A DNA stretch of 64,000 nucleotides. It comes from Forficula auricularia. Lineage: Eukaryota > Arthropoda > Insecta > Dermaptera > Forficulidae. The stretch covers positions 2,613,531-2,677,530 of the forward strand of contig JALMQS010000161.1 in the NCBI GenBank assembly GCA_024734495.1, read 5' to 3'. The position numbers were made by a program, and so were the translations under genes. Below are positions 45,431-57,964 of this stretch, piece by piece. Within the stretch, counting starts at the first letter, position 1, and each line of letters opens with the position of its first letter. The notes beneath the pieces were generated by a model. The model saw only the letters and a program-made list of their open reading frames with translations. It had not been told where the DNA came from and did no database searches.

Positions 45431-46224
45431 ATAATATTCTATAGTTTTTTGGGGTAAAAGTATCTAAGAGTTGTAGTTTTTTTTTTCAATAGCAAGCACT
45501 AAGATACTATCATTATCAAAAAAAAAAACTTGGCGATATCTCTATTAGTTTATTTCTATCTTACATAATTCAACTATTTTTCAAATTTCCATTGTTAAAG
45601 GGAGAAATTCTCCCGATACGTTTGGAATTTTATTAAACTTTTTTAGACTGTTTTTATAAAAGTACTATTATATATTTATATGAGAAATTATAAAACATTA
45701 CCCTTATATTTTAATTATATTAAGATGATCAAATAAAAAAAAAGAAACCTCGGAAATAAACATTAATTATTAATCTAATCCTTCCTCAATATCTTCATAA
45801 CTTTTGCGGTAGATCTGCAAATTCGAACTACAGTAAAACCATTATGTTGCCAAAACAATCTTAATGATATTTGTTCACTCTCACTCTCCATTTACAAACC
45901 CGTCCCTTTACGTCACTCCTTAGGACGGAAAGGATAAAAATACTTTTTCTAATCTATCTTTCTATTTGTTGACATTTGAATATTTGGACTGCTTGTACTC
46001 TTCATAACAGACAACTTCATAAATCGTCACCCACAACTCCAAGAGATGAGATGTCACAATGTAGACATTTTATTATTCGCAAACTTTTTTTTACTTCTTT
46101 CCCTCTTATCGATTTAGGAAATACGTTTCCGTACTTTATATTCCGATAATGTTTCATATGAACTAGCATTTAATTGATTATTTTATCACTCGAAAACACA
46201 TCAGTAAATAATATAAATTTTCGA
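45431..46224. other. AT-rich spacer
   Basis: Nothing recognised. Confidence 0.4.
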
Positions 46225-46460
46225 TTTCAAAAAGGCAATAATCAATTTCAATATGGAATTAATTTAATAAATTTTGAATGGTAATAATCCCAATGTGAAA
46301 TTTATTTTAAAATTAAACCCCCTATTTGAAATCGTTTAATCTCATTTTGAAATTGATTAATTCCACTTTAAAATTGATCCATTAATTTGGAATTAATTAA
46401 TTCCACTTGGAAATTTATTCCCCAAATTCGAATTTGATTAAATCCATTTTGAAATTAAAA
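46225..46460. repeat. Degenerate ~30-bp periodic repeat
   Basis: Variants of AATTGATTAATTCCACTT TGAAA recur about every 25-35 bases (TTTGAAATTGATTAATTCC, TTGGAATTAATTAATTCC, TTGGAAATTTATTCC, TTTGAAATTAAA). It looks like decayed minisatellite DNA. Confidence 0.5.
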
Positions 46461-48127
46461 ATATATAATTTTTTGTTAAATAATAAATATATAGTAAATA
46501 TAAATATTGACTTCATATACAATTTGATCTTTCTTAAAATAACCAATCGATTATATTTTAATATTATTTTTGATTTCAGGGAAAACAAATACATATAACT
46601 TATAAATTCCGAGTTTCTGTCTTATTTAATTAAGGTAGTTGTTTCGCGACAATACTAGCAAAAAGTAGAATATATAGAACCGACAATAAGGATTCATAAT
46701 TCATAAGCTCAAAACTTTTTGCTGTTTATGTACCGATGTGCTCGTTTGACAAATCTGGCACCATTGAAAGAGATTGAATATTTTTATATTAAAATGACAG
46801 ATAAATTACATTTTAAAGGTCGATTTATTTCTATAAAAATCGTTTTAACAAATGTAATCAACGCCTACGTTACACCTTATAAAAATTATAATTTTGAAAA
46901 AATCTAGTTCATGCGCGCTTTATACATCTTTCGCTAGTTAAATAAATGCGCTGTTGCCAAATTGTTTTTAGTGCAATTTTTTTTTATATATATTTTGCAT
47001 TATTTATTCATTATTATCTCAGAAACTTTGTTGTAACTATGAATCAAAATTGTCTTAAAATATGTATTGGTTATTGTTTAATGTTGGTTTAGTTTTTTAT
47101 AAAAATGGTAAGAAGAGTTTCTTAATTATAATTAAATAAATTTTCCGATATCCCGTATAGTGCAATGTATAAGAGTCTGAAAAACTTTATTTTTGAAATT
47201 TAATATCTCCGGAACTATATTGTTCATAAATGTCATTTTGCCACTAATCGATGCAGAAGTATTTAAATAATAATCTCTCTAAATTTCAAAAAAATCCTAA
47301 GAAAACCCATTTGTCGCAGCAACTTGCTATGACAAACCCACACACAGACAAACATCCTAGCGACATAAATAGACTCTCGTATGACTTTTTATACACAATC
47401 CTAAAAATGAAAAAGAAAAAACTATTTCCGGAAATGCAATTCCAATAATAGATGTGAAATTACATTACAAACAATTTAATATTGTTTAATAGGATGCTGA
47501 GATATTTATTATAGACAGTTTCATTTGTTGAAACATCTCGGTGATGAATGAAACCAGATACTAATATTCGTTGTTCGACAGAAGGAATGGCCACATATTA
47601 TATTTATTTACGTTTGCAACCCGTTTATATAATATGTAATAGAACATTTATTCAAGACTCTAACGACCAGTCGGAATACTTTAATTTTCTTTAATTATTA
47701 TTATTTCCGTCAATGAGAAATATTTATTACGTTTACATTAAAGCAAAATGAATGTCATTAATGTTCATTACCATTTTAATCAACATAATGATAATGATTC
47801 TCGAATTATATCTGCCTTGTTGAAAGTAGCCGATCCCATGAATTTCGGAAATTGAAAAGCAAATGACGCGGCTAGTTTTTCGGTGGATTACGATCTAGAA
47901 ATATATTGTACTATTGGATTTTTACAACCATCCCACTAGTTCTGCTTATATTCGCATAGAATTCATTGTTAATTTATTTATTTGACTACTTATAAATATA
48001 TACATATATTGATATTGATCGCGTTTAGCAAACGGTATACAGGTTTTAATCAAATGTTGAACTGCTTAATTCGCTGAACTGAGAGGCTTTTATTCAACTG
48101 GAAACTAAAATAATAAGCGCAAAATTT
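46461..48127. other. AT-rich spacer, nothing recognised
   Basis: The frames 46407-46598, 46719-46907 and 47251-47448 have no domains and AT-driven composition. Confidence 0.45.
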
Positions 48128-49065
48128 TTAATAAATTTTATAATTTTTCTCATTAATATATCAAAGAATAATTGATACGTCAACGAGAATTATTTTGACC
48201 GCGCTGATTTGAAAAAGATATTTTTATCTCGCGAGACTACTGCGTATTACGCTATTGGAGTCTGCGGAGTATTAAGTCTGGACCAAGAGAGAAAAAGATG
48301 TGATCCACTTAGCTACAATCCAACGTCATTTCGCGTATAGCCCGCTAGACATTAGGATGGATCACCAAGTGAATTTGAAATCTCAGATGTTATAATAATT
48401 AATAGTAATTAATATCTTTTTCAAATCAGCGCGGTCAAAATAATTCTCGTTGACGTATCAATTATTCTTTGATATATTAATGAGAAAAATTATAAAATTT
48501 ATTTAATATCATAATTTCAAGTTAGAAATTTATAAGTTCAAATATTATTTTCACTCAATATTTGACAAAAATTCCCTACACTAGATTCGCGATTGAATCA
48601 AATGTAGAAAACATTGGGTTAATTAATGGCAAGCATCTAACATACATGCTAATAGATCTAGCGCTCTGGACTGGGAGATCGAATATATAACATCTGAGAT
48701 TTCAAATTCACTTGGTGATCCATCCGAATGTCTAGCGGGCTATACGCGAAATGACGTTGGATTGTAGCTAAGTAGATCACATCTTTTTCTCTCTTGGTCC
48801 AGACATAATACTCCGCAGACTCCAATAGCGTAATCCGCAGTAGTCTCGCGAGATAAAAATATCTTTTTCAAATCAGTGCAGTCAAAATAATTCTCGTTGA
48901 TGTATCAATTATTCTTTGATATATTAATGAGAAAAATTATAAAATTTATTTAATATCATTATTTCAAGTTAGAAATATATAAGTTCAAATATTATTTTCA
49001 CTCAATATTTGACAAAAATTCCCTACATTAGATTCGCGATTGAATCAAATGTAGAAAACATTGGG
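48128..49065. mobile_element. Compound repeat: 267-bp inverted arms plus 208-bp direct repeats
   Basis: 48128-48394 is the complement of 48686-48953 at about 96-97% identity by eye. Separately, 48411-48618 and 48858-49065 are direct copies, both 208 bp, starting AATATCTTTTTCAAATCAG and ending GAAAACATTGGG. The internal part between the direct repeats is 239 bp. The arrangement can be read as a miniature LTR-like element (TRIM-like, but without TG...CA tips) next to an inverted partial copy of itself, or as a foldback element. No open frame. Confidence 0.75.
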
Positions 49066-49588
49066 CAACATTTTTATTTTTCCTATAATCAGTAGTGAAA
49101 ACTAAACTTACTATTTTCGTTATTCTTAATTTCGAACAAAAGTGTAATGGATTTTTAACTGACAATTAATATAGATTAAGCATATTAAAGCTACATGATT
49201 AATTTTTAAAAATTGTTAGTAATCTTAAGTAATATTGGGATTACTATTTCCTAATTACTAAACAACCAATTAGAGATAATTAGAAATTATGATCTGTCTA
49301 TATTTGGATTTATCTGCCTAAAGGTTTCCTTTATATTTACAATAATATTCTCGAGCTCTTAGATCAATTGCTCAAAGATAAATTCTATATTGGATTAGAG
49401 TTCATAACTAAATTTATCCATGGTTACGTTTCCCTCAAACAATCAAACTGTTCTTTAAACATGTTACAAGATTTTGCTTTGAAACTAAAACTCCTTTCTT
49501 TATATATTATACTGTTATGGGACTTATTATATTCTAGATCTCATCATGGCTAAATTAACCATTAAGTAACATAGGCACGTGCTTAGAG
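49066..49588. other. AT-rich spacer
   Basis: Nothing recognised. The frame 49368-49553 has no domain. Confidence 0.4.
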
Positions 49589-49690
49589 CAATGCTTCTCA
49601 AACTTTTTGAACTCGGGACATTTTTTGGGGGGAAGTTAATTGTGAACCAAATTTTAAAGTGGATTTCTCAACTCGATTAAAAATACAAAG
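49589..49690 (+). repeat. Single end of an hAT-like element
   Basis: CAATGCTTCTCAAACTTTTT followed by GAACTCGGGACA closely resembles the CAGTGCTTCTCAAAC end common to hAT transposons. No matching right end was found in the window, so it is a truncated remnant. Confidence 0.45.
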
Positions 49691-50401
49691 AAATAGAAGA
49701 AAAAGTAAACACTTTTACAAGACACAGTACCCTTGCTAATTAGAGCCGCCAAAAGTAATTAATTTATTTTGTACATTTTTGTCTGAATTTTAATGAAGTC
49801 CAATTGAATTTTCTCTCTCTATATATAACGAGTATCGTTTTGGTCCGAGTGCAAAAGACCATTCCTAGAATAATAGAAATTTAGAAATTAATTTCTACTA
49901 ACCTAAAACAGGTTTGAACTTGTATTTGGCATCCTTACAATACACGCTAGCTCTAAAGAAAGAGATCATTCTATCAGCACTCTTTTTAGTTAATTTCCTC
50001 GACCAAATTCTAATGAAAGAATCGCTCACTCGCTTAAATAATAAAAAAATGAAAACTTTTTCAAGACTCGGTACACTCCTCTAGTAATTATTAATAAACT
50101 TAAATATACATTGTTTATGTATGGCTATACTATATAATCTTCTTAAAATCTCAATAGAATAATTCAAAAAATAATATTTTCTGCCTTTTCAACAAGATAT
50201 TCCAAAATCTAATCAGTAGGTATTATTTATTGATACAAACTGACTTTATGACTTTCCGTTCTTGGGCTATCGTGGGGGTATCGGAATTCATTGTAAAATC
50301 ACATATAAGTCGGCGCCAAACAAACGCAAAAAACAAAAACAAAAAAAAAAAACAAAAAACAAACAAACCCTCCAAACGTACTAAGTAAGATCCGTCGAGT
50401 G
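49691..50401. other. Spacer
   Basis: An A-rich (AAAAAC)n-like tract lies at about 50325-50368. No gene. Confidence 0.4.
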
Positions 50402-50916
50402 CGATTCATAAAAGGTATATGTTTGGCACCGACTTAAAAAAGTAATTTCATGTTAATATTTCGTCGTTTAGTTTTAACTAAATAAGATAATAATTATTTT
50501 ATACCTTTTAGTGTATTTTATTTGTTGCATTTAATTTTTTTGAAGTCGGTTTTATTTTTTTCTTAAAATTTTTTATTTTTCTCTTTTTAGTGATGTTATT
50601 AATAGTGATCCTATCATCAGAACTTGACCAAATTAATATGACACCATCCCTAAGATACCCCCTTTCCAATAAAAAAAGAATCATCGAAATCGGTTCATAA
50701 ACAAAGAAGTTAGTCCTGAACAAACCTAACAAAAAAGGTCTAATACCTATGAAAAAAATGGGACCAATCGGAAGGTAGACTGGACCCAATGCAAAATTTT
50801 TTTCAAAATCGGTCCACAATTGGCGGAGATATAAGGTAACATAGGCACAAAAAAAAAAAAAAAAAAAAAAATCAGTCGAATAGAGAACCTCCTCCTTTTT
50901 TTGAAGTCGGTTAAAA
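50402..50916 (+). mobile_element. GAAGTCGGT-type repeat, linear copy
   Basis: Colinear with 25570-26058 at high identity (GGCACCGACTT..., ATTTCGTCGTTTAGTT, TTTTTTGAAGTCGGTTTTAT, poly-A run, TTTTTTGAAGTCGGTTAAAA). This copy lacks the inverted left half seen at 25346-25500. The minus frame 50508-50819 is the same repeat-encoded frame as in copy 1. Confidence 0.75.
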
Positions 50917-51264
50917 ATACATGTCGTAGTCCAAATTGATGATTTAGCTTATTCCCAAAACGACCAGCTTTTTCAAATAATAGTGTTGTTTTATAAAAGG
51001 CTAACTAATAGTTTAACCCGATCATAAAAATCATATCCTGATTTTCAAAGTTGCTTGTAAGATTTAGCTGTTCTCAAATAAAGTACATAGGTATATGACA
51101 GAAATATATTTTGAAAAACGAGATCTGATATACAATTTATAAAACATGTCTATTATATGAAAAAGTTGGCCGCTTGGTAGCAGCTTTGGGAATCAGCTAG
51201 GAGTTGAGAGGCATATGGTATATTATATTATTAAATTGTATCTTTATTAAAAATAAATACATTT
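50917..51264. other. AT-rich spacer
   Basis: Nothing recognised. Confidence 0.4.
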
Positions 51265-51350
51265 TCAATTCAAGTAGACAATAAAATATTATGTCTTCTA
51301 CTGGAAAAATAAATTTCTAATTTATTTATAACGAGACTATAGTTTCAGGA
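51265..51350 (+). mobile_element. Foldback element C, left-arm fragment
   Basis: AGACAATAAAATATTATGTC TTCTACTGG and TTTATAACGAGACTATAGTT TC match the left arm of foldback B. The right arm is missing. Confidence 0.6.
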
Positions 51351-52734
51351 CAAAATCTTTTCAATTAAAATAAATTGTATTAAAATTTTTATACTTCGAG
51401 TTTTTTTAATCTCAATCCAATCGATTGTTCCTCTTCTTTATATCTGCTATAATTTTTTACTTTTATATTCCAATCACAGTATTTAACGCTCGACATAATC
51501 ACTTTCAAAAGCTTTTGATTTTACCCCCCTAATACTAAATAGTACATAATCCTCTATTTCTCTCTCCATAGTAAGCTTTGTAATTATATTGATATATAAA
51601 GTTTCGGGACATAAGCCTGACAGAGAATAAAGTTGGGGTTGGTATAATAACTGACGAGCTGACTCCATCAACCCGACCACGAAGTGCTGGATTGCACCAC
51701 ATAGGGTTCAACCCCCTCTCCATGATCCTTCATATGTTGACTATTTCCCACAGTCGAGTCCAGAGATCCACTTATTCACATGTCAATTAAACACTTCTCA
51801 AAATGTGCTTTCAAATTAATTCATCCATATAGTTAATAAATATATATGTATATGCGGGACGGGCATTTTATCCCCGCAGTGCTAGTACAAATGTCAATTA
51901 ATGAAATGGACGAGCCATTGGAAATGATTTGCATATATTATTTATCGATATTCATCAATAGATGTTCCACAAAGGATGATCTGATTAATCTAACGAGAGG
52001 GTGAATTTTTATTTTTTTATTTTTTCATCTTCTTTTAACCGAGAACTAAAATCGATCTCGTCGATTCAATTTTTACATTATTTTATTTTATTTTTCCTTT
52101 ATTCCATGTTCTCTCAATATTTTGATTTTATTGATAGTCAATATCTGATGTTTAGATATAAAAGAAACAAACAAAGGCGATTTAGAATTAACATTCAAAA
52201 ACACGTATGATTTTGATTTCCTTTGATTCGAGCTCATTGGAATTTCGTGACAAAATATCATTGTTAGGTGCCACCTTAGGTTCTGACTAGCGTTTCTCTC
52301 CCGGGATTTCTCGTTCCCAATTTCCCGATAAATCCCCAAAAAAATCTATTCCCGATTCCCCAGAAAAAAGTCAATTCCCGGGATTATTTTTAACATTTAT
52401 CATCATATAAATGAAAAATAAATATTCCAAAACTACTTGTTTTAGCGTATTGAAACTATATAGAAGCAGAAATGCCAGTAAATGTTTTGAAACGAAAGTG
52501 CTATAAATATGAGCACCAAAAAACAAAATACAGGGGATACAGAATATAAGACTAAATTAAAGGATTTAATTTATTTGAAGCCAGTGGTAAATTAACGAGT
52601 ATTTTCGACTGCTAGCTATTTTGTTGCCAAAATTAGGACACGACTCAACGACAATTCGGGTAATGCCATAGTTTGTCTCAGAACTCATTTTAAAAACTCT
52701 TCTGATAAATAACTTTTTTGTTCTATTAGTAATT
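51351..52734. other. Spacer with a more complex patch at 51540-51780
   Basis: Two overlapping minus frames (51483-51680, 51535-51723) cross a GC-richer segment containing GGGGTTGAACCC. No domain is recognised. It may be an old repeat. Confidence 0.35.
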
Positions 52735-53060
52735 AAGTTTTTTAATTGAATGTAATGGAAGGCAGCCCAGGGGTAGTGAGGAAAGAAAAAATTAACACAT
52801 ATCAAATAAGGTGTAATTTATTGGAATCCTTCCTCCTTTCCTTTCAAACCGACGTTTCTGAGGATTTTTCCCTCCTTCTTCAGGGTTTCAAAGGGTCAAT
52901 GAATGAAACAAATAAAATGTTTCCTTCTTCTCTCCACAGTAGAGTTCAAAAACTTTATTCTTTTTTAACAAAGGCATAGAAAAACAATTTTTTATTTTTT
53001 TTCCTCCTTTTCTTAATTACCAGTCCGTCTCTCTCCAGAGAAAATTTCGTTTCAAAAAAA
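52735..53060 (-). repeat. Hammerhead-like repeat, longest minus copy
   Basis: The complement of 15811-15970 runs from the AATGTAATGGAAGGCAGCCC end to CTTCTTCAGGGTTTCAAAG. The core lies at 52845-52889: stem I AAACC/GGTTT, CTGAAGA, a GGAGG/CCTC stem, then AGAAACGTC. The base before GAAA is A rather than C, weakening stem II. Beyond the core the copy extends about 170 bases further 5' (on the minus strand) than copy 1. Confidence 0.6.
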
Positions 53061-53280
53061 TTAAGTTTTTTGTTTTAATGAAAAAATAAATGAATACTTT
53101 AATTGTTTTTTTAAATTAATAAATTTATTTTTATTAGTAAATATTAAAACCCGGTTTTCCCGGGAACAACTTCGAAATATTCTCGTTTCCCGCGAATTAT
53201 TATTTGGCGGGAAGTGAGAAACCCTAGTTCTAATCAAATTCTCGTATTTTGTGACTAAACATTTATCATAAAAATGGTGA

Positions 53281-53480
53281 ATTGATTAAAAGGCAATCTA
53301 AGGATAATGAAAACTACTAATTCCGAGTAACATAATTTATTTTTTCGTTATTTTCATTCTTTTAAAAATGGAGGATCTCTCCCTACTTCTTCAGAGTTTA
53401 ATGGGTCAAGGAAGGAAGCTTGTAACCACCTTCTTCTAGCCTCCTTTGCTTGTGTTTCAATTCACAAATATTTCAGCGTC
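53281..53480 (-). repeat. Hammerhead-like repeat, degenerate minus copy
   Basis: AAGGCAATCTAAGGATAATG AAAA, ACATAATTTATTTTT and CTACTTCTTCAGAGTTTAAT GGGTCAAGGAAGG parallel the copies at 31860 and 32225. Confidence 0.45.
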
Positions 53481-53635
53481 ATTTTAAAAAGAAAATAAAT
53501 TTAAAAAAATCATCAATTATTCTACATAATGAGCTTTTGTGATAATAAATCTCACTCTTCTAGACACAAAATATTTTTAATTCTCGACTAAATAAAGGAA
53601 ACAAAAAATTGATATTTTTCTTGCCGACTGTAGCA

Positions 53636-53740
53636 GAATGTTGATTTTTTAAAAGAAAGACATTCATTTGTTCTTATAGATCCTCTTTGATTTTTTTATT
53701 TCCGTTATAACAATAAGTACATGGAGGCACCGAGTGATGC
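53636..53740 (+). repeat. Decayed foldback-family fragment
   Basis: TTGCCGACTGTAGCAGAATG is a diverged form of the family terminus TTGCCGAGAGTAGCAGAA. CGTTATAACAATAAG follows. The arms are no longer alignable. Confidence 0.35.
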
Positions 53741-53872
53741 TCGGTAACTTCTTCCTTCAGTTAAAATCTTTATTTTAATATTATTTTTAATTTAAAATTC
53801 TGATAAAAAGGTCGATTTTTATTTGAGAGACGTTTTCAAATTAAAAAAATACAAATATATCTATATAGTATT

Positions 53873-54005
53873 CGACCACCGTACCCCCCACCTCCACCCT
53901 GCTCGACCCCACCCCTGAAACCTCGCCCTACCCCCGGATCCCCCACCACTGCCCCCACCTTCTGCACCCCCCACATCCACCACATCTACCCCCTCTTCGC
54001 ACCAA
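53873..54005. repeat. C-rich, G-poor tract
   Basis: Roughly 120 bases consist mainly of CCACC, CCCCAC and ACCCCC words with very few G, sharply unlike the flanking AT-rich DNA. A weak 6-10 base periodicity is visible. It could be a decayed minisatellite. No open frame is supported. Confidence 0.7.
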
Positions 54006-54116
54006 GATCGCTTTCTCATCCTCAAAACTTGTTAATAGACTTTGTTTCATCAAAATCGTTAGAGCCGTTTTTAAAGTAAAAATATATATATATATTTCAA
54101 AATAGAACCAAGATAC

Positions 54117-54122
<6 letters not shown>

Positions 54123-54158
<36 letters not shown>
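54123..54158. repeat. (AT)n microsatellite
   Basis: An uninterrupted AT run, preceded by a shorter one at about 54083-54095. Confidence 0.9.
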
Positions 54159-54163
<5 letters not shown>

Positions 54164-54270
54164 TACAATTTTTGCTCGTTTAATAAGAGTAGATAGATTT
54201 GTAAATTTTAAGACTCTATTTTATTTACTTTACGAGATTAAATGACGTGATATACAGACTTATAAATCGA

Positions 54271-54412
54271 CATAAAACTTGGCTTTTACGCATTAAATTA
54301 TTATTATTATTGTTTGATAGGGCCTCCACCACTCCCCTCTTATTAAGATCCCATGATATGGTAACTAGTAATTCGTGACATACATAATAATGCGTAAAAG
54401 CCAAGTTTTATG
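54271..54412. repeat. Hairpin with 25-bp arms
   Basis: CATAAAACTTGGCTTTTACG CATTA is the exact complement of 54388-54412. The loop is about 90 bases. MITE-like. Confidence 0.8.
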
Positions 54413-54639
54413 AAAATAATTTCAACTAAAAATGTGAAATCAATAAAAATATAGAGGATATGTGAAATGAAAAACATGCGTTTTAATTGAAGTTACTAAT
54501 ATATTCTCGACTCATTTAATAAATTGATGATGTTGAACTTGGCAGCACATTAGATCTCACTACTTTTTTTGGCAAACGGATTTTATTAATCGAACTTGTT
54601 AATCGAAAGTGTTTTTGTTGAGATTTCACTTCTTTTTGT

Positions 54640-55225
54640 AAGTTGGATTTATCCTATAAATTTAACCCCTTCATTTCGGGCCCTGAAGAAGGAAAAGTTT
54701 CGATTTTTCAATTTCGTCTTTTATTAATGTGTCAAGCTTTACCAGTATGCCAAATTTCAGCATTCTAGGTTCATTGAATTTTTAGTATATGTTAATTAAG
54801 TCTATAACTTTCACCCCTTCATTTTAGGTCTTGAAAAAGGGAAAGTTTCGATTTTTGGATTTTTCCCATTAATTGTACCCCAAACTCTACCTGCCTGCCA
54901 AATTTCAGCATTCTAGGGTTAGCGGAAGTACTCTAGAATTTTGATTAGTGAGTCAGTCAGTGACGAAAAAGCCTATCTTTGGCTTCTTGTAACTTGGATG
55001 GTATAAACAGTAGAAATATGAAATTTTGTAATTTAGTTAAGCTTATGGACCAGTATTCTGAAAAAAAATTTCAGCCATGTAGAGGTTTCCATTACGAAGT
55101 TACAGAGTCGTCAAAATGGCCTGAGTTGTTTCCTGTAAAGGGTAGTCTGGCAGTGCGCACATCCCCGCTCGAATCGAACTTGGCTGGGGCAATGCCTTGC
55201 CCCCAGATTTTGATTTAAAAAAACA
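54640..55225 (+). repeat. Dispersed repeat with a ~145-bp internal direct duplication
   Basis: CCTTCATTT-GGG/AGG...GAAAAGTTTCGATTTTT and CTGCCAAATTTCAGCATTCT AG occur at 54665-54765 and again at 54815-54920. Then follow GTGAGTCAGTCAGTGACGAA, a more complex segment with a 79-codon frame (54979-55218, no domain), and GCAATGCCTTGCCCC before an A-rich end near 55217-55228. It looks like the end of an unidentified interspersed element. Confidence 0.4.
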
Positions 55226-55228
55226 TAC

Positions 55229-57956
55229 ATGGAATATTGATTCCCCTTTGAAAGAGAAAATAAATAATTAAAAATACTAACTTTAAATTGAATTTCAGAG
55301 ATTGGATTATGATGAAATGAAAATATTTCGAGTTATTGTCCAGTTGGTGGTCGTGTTGGAACATAATATTTGTCTACAATAAAGATATGGTAATATGTGT
55401 TAGTTCTGAATTTAATGTGACTGAATATTTGGAATTGTTTAAAATGAGAAGTTTCTTGAATAGATTATCTACTCTACACGTTTCATGTATTTTATACAAT
55501 GAAAAAGGATTGAGAGTGAAAACAAATATAGATTTATGAATTTAGAAAATGTAAAAGGGTCTCAATAGCAGGGGAGTCCAAGGGAATGTTGGCCAGCCTC
55601 TAAACACTATTCTAGATTTCCACGTTTTTTTTTGTTTTTGAAAAATTTTGATACAAATTAGGGAACAAGCAAATATCTAAAAAACTTTCTTTAAGTAAGA
55701 CTTTATTGAAAACTTATGCAAAAATATTGCAAGATAATTTTATATAAAAAAATATTTCTAATAGTTTATTATATTTGATTTTAATTAGGGCGGCTTCAAC
55801 TGGCGAACGTACCGAGTTTGGAAAAAAATTTCACTTTTTCTTCCATTTTTAACAAATTACATATAAAAAATAACATAAATATTCAAAATATTGTTCGTGA
55901 ATTCAAATGAAATTTAGAAATCAGGCGTGTTACAAAAACGTTTAACCTACACATATTGAAATATAGAGGTTGGGTAAATCGTAGAATTACGGAATTTTGA
56001 ATTTTCATTTGGCTATCAGATAGTAAAAATAGTTCAAGGAATATTTATATTGGCACCAGAAGAAGCTTTCTACCCCTTTTGTGGCTATCAGAATCCAAAC
56101 AGACAGACATCATAGAGACTTTCAATTGTACCAAATAATTAAAAATATAAAGATTTCAACAATCTTTTGTTTCTTGTAATATATAAGGCATGCGTTAAGA
56201 AACGGGGAATTGCTAAGGGATATTATAGAGAACGAGTAAAAGGTGCCCCCAGATAATGAAATATCTGGAATGTAAGATTTTTAAAAAAGTGAAAATGTGA
56301 GAGTCAAGTGAGGCGAGTGGTTTCGTCAAACCAGTCTTAGAATTGTATACGGAATAAAGATGATGTAAATAATTTTGAATATATCAAATCAAAAAACAAA
56401 TTGCCTCATTATGACCAGAAAGAGTTTCGAATAACGTAGCGCTATTTCTAAGTACTAATCAACAAAATTAGTAATTTAAGATAATCTAAAAGTTGTATAT
56501 GTATAATTAAGAATGTCTTTAATTAAAATGTATTTTCTTACATACATTTTTAAATTAATAAGAAGAACCTTTGGGAGGCGGGGGGGGGGGGGGGTAATTA
56601 AAAAGCAAAACTGAACTAAAATACATTCTCTGATATTGAATTACAAATTATACTTCGTTCCTTGATTACATAATAATTTGATTTATAAATATAATTAAAA
56701 AAAATTACAAATTATTTTAATTAAAAATTAGGTCACTGTATTTGAAGAAATAAAAAATTATTCAAGAGTAGGTACTTTATAAATGTAATTGATTTTTAAC
56801 AGTGTATTTGTATTTATTGAATTTTTAGAGGTGGCTAAAGAGTGGCGAAATGGATGGAAGGATATTAATCAAGATTCTGTTTACCTAAAAAAAGGAAGAT
56901 AAAAAAAAAATAAGGTCAAATATATTTGCTCTTATAATTTGAATCAAGCAAAATTTAAAGGCTCATTCGCTCGTAAATCCAATCACATTTTAACGTAAAG
57001 TATAACCAAAAATAGAATTTTCTAATCTTGTAGGATTATCACGTTGATTAGTTTAGAGAATAAAATAAAAACCTCTCTCAACTTTTTTTTTTCTCATCGA
57101 GACCAAAGCCAATTTTGTCTTTTAAATCTTAGAATTTATTTATTTAGTAATTTTAATCGATTTCATAAAATAACAACACTTGACTTACGCCTTTAAATAT
57201 AATAATAGAACATTATACTTGTAGAATGAAGTAAACTTTTTAAAACTCGGTAGGTACTCTCTTTGTAAATGTTGGTAATTTGGAAAATCCCTCACAAAAG
57301 CTGTTTCAGCCAGAAAACTGAAACTTGGCAAAAATATACAACTATTATAAATATTATAAGCTGATTTGCCTATTACTTCAACTTATTTACTACACCGCTT
57401 GACAGATATAACAATTTGATTTTTTTGTTTCTGATTCTTTACATTTTTCATCTGAAAGATCTGAAAATTCAAGATCTAAACAGCTTCTTGTAATGGAAAT
57501 ATAAAATTATTTTTACACTAGAACAAACTTTATACGACTTTCCGTGATCTGCTTTCGGGTTAGAGGAATCGACACTCAGTATCATATAAATACATATAAT
57601 ATATATTCAGTAACAATTTTATAATGACTTTTCTCTACGTTTCAAACATTCCTACACTCCAATAAGAAAAAAAAAATAACAATAATAATTTAAACAGCCC
57701 AACAAGTTGTTAACACTAATTGAAATGTTAACTCATTAAAATTTTAAAATTTCCTTTCTATTTTACTCAAATATTTTAATATTAACAAATACAACATTAT
57801 TTTTATCAAATTCTGATTAATTTAATATAATCTCGAAGAGATGTCTCGCCTATTGGGATTTTTGCCAATTGTTAGTATCGATATTTAAGATCATTTTTTA
57901 AAGGATTTTCAACACTGGCTCAAAATCTGGAAATTTTACTATTTCTAAATTAGTAC
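55229..57956. other. AT-rich spacer, nothing recognised
   Basis: A 67-codon frame at 55336-55539 has no domain. G run at 56580-56594. The GAAAACTGAAACTTGGCAAA phrase at about 57316 may be another old relative of the 15-kb repeat cluster. Confidence 0.45.
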
Positions 57957-57964
57957 TTCTAGAG

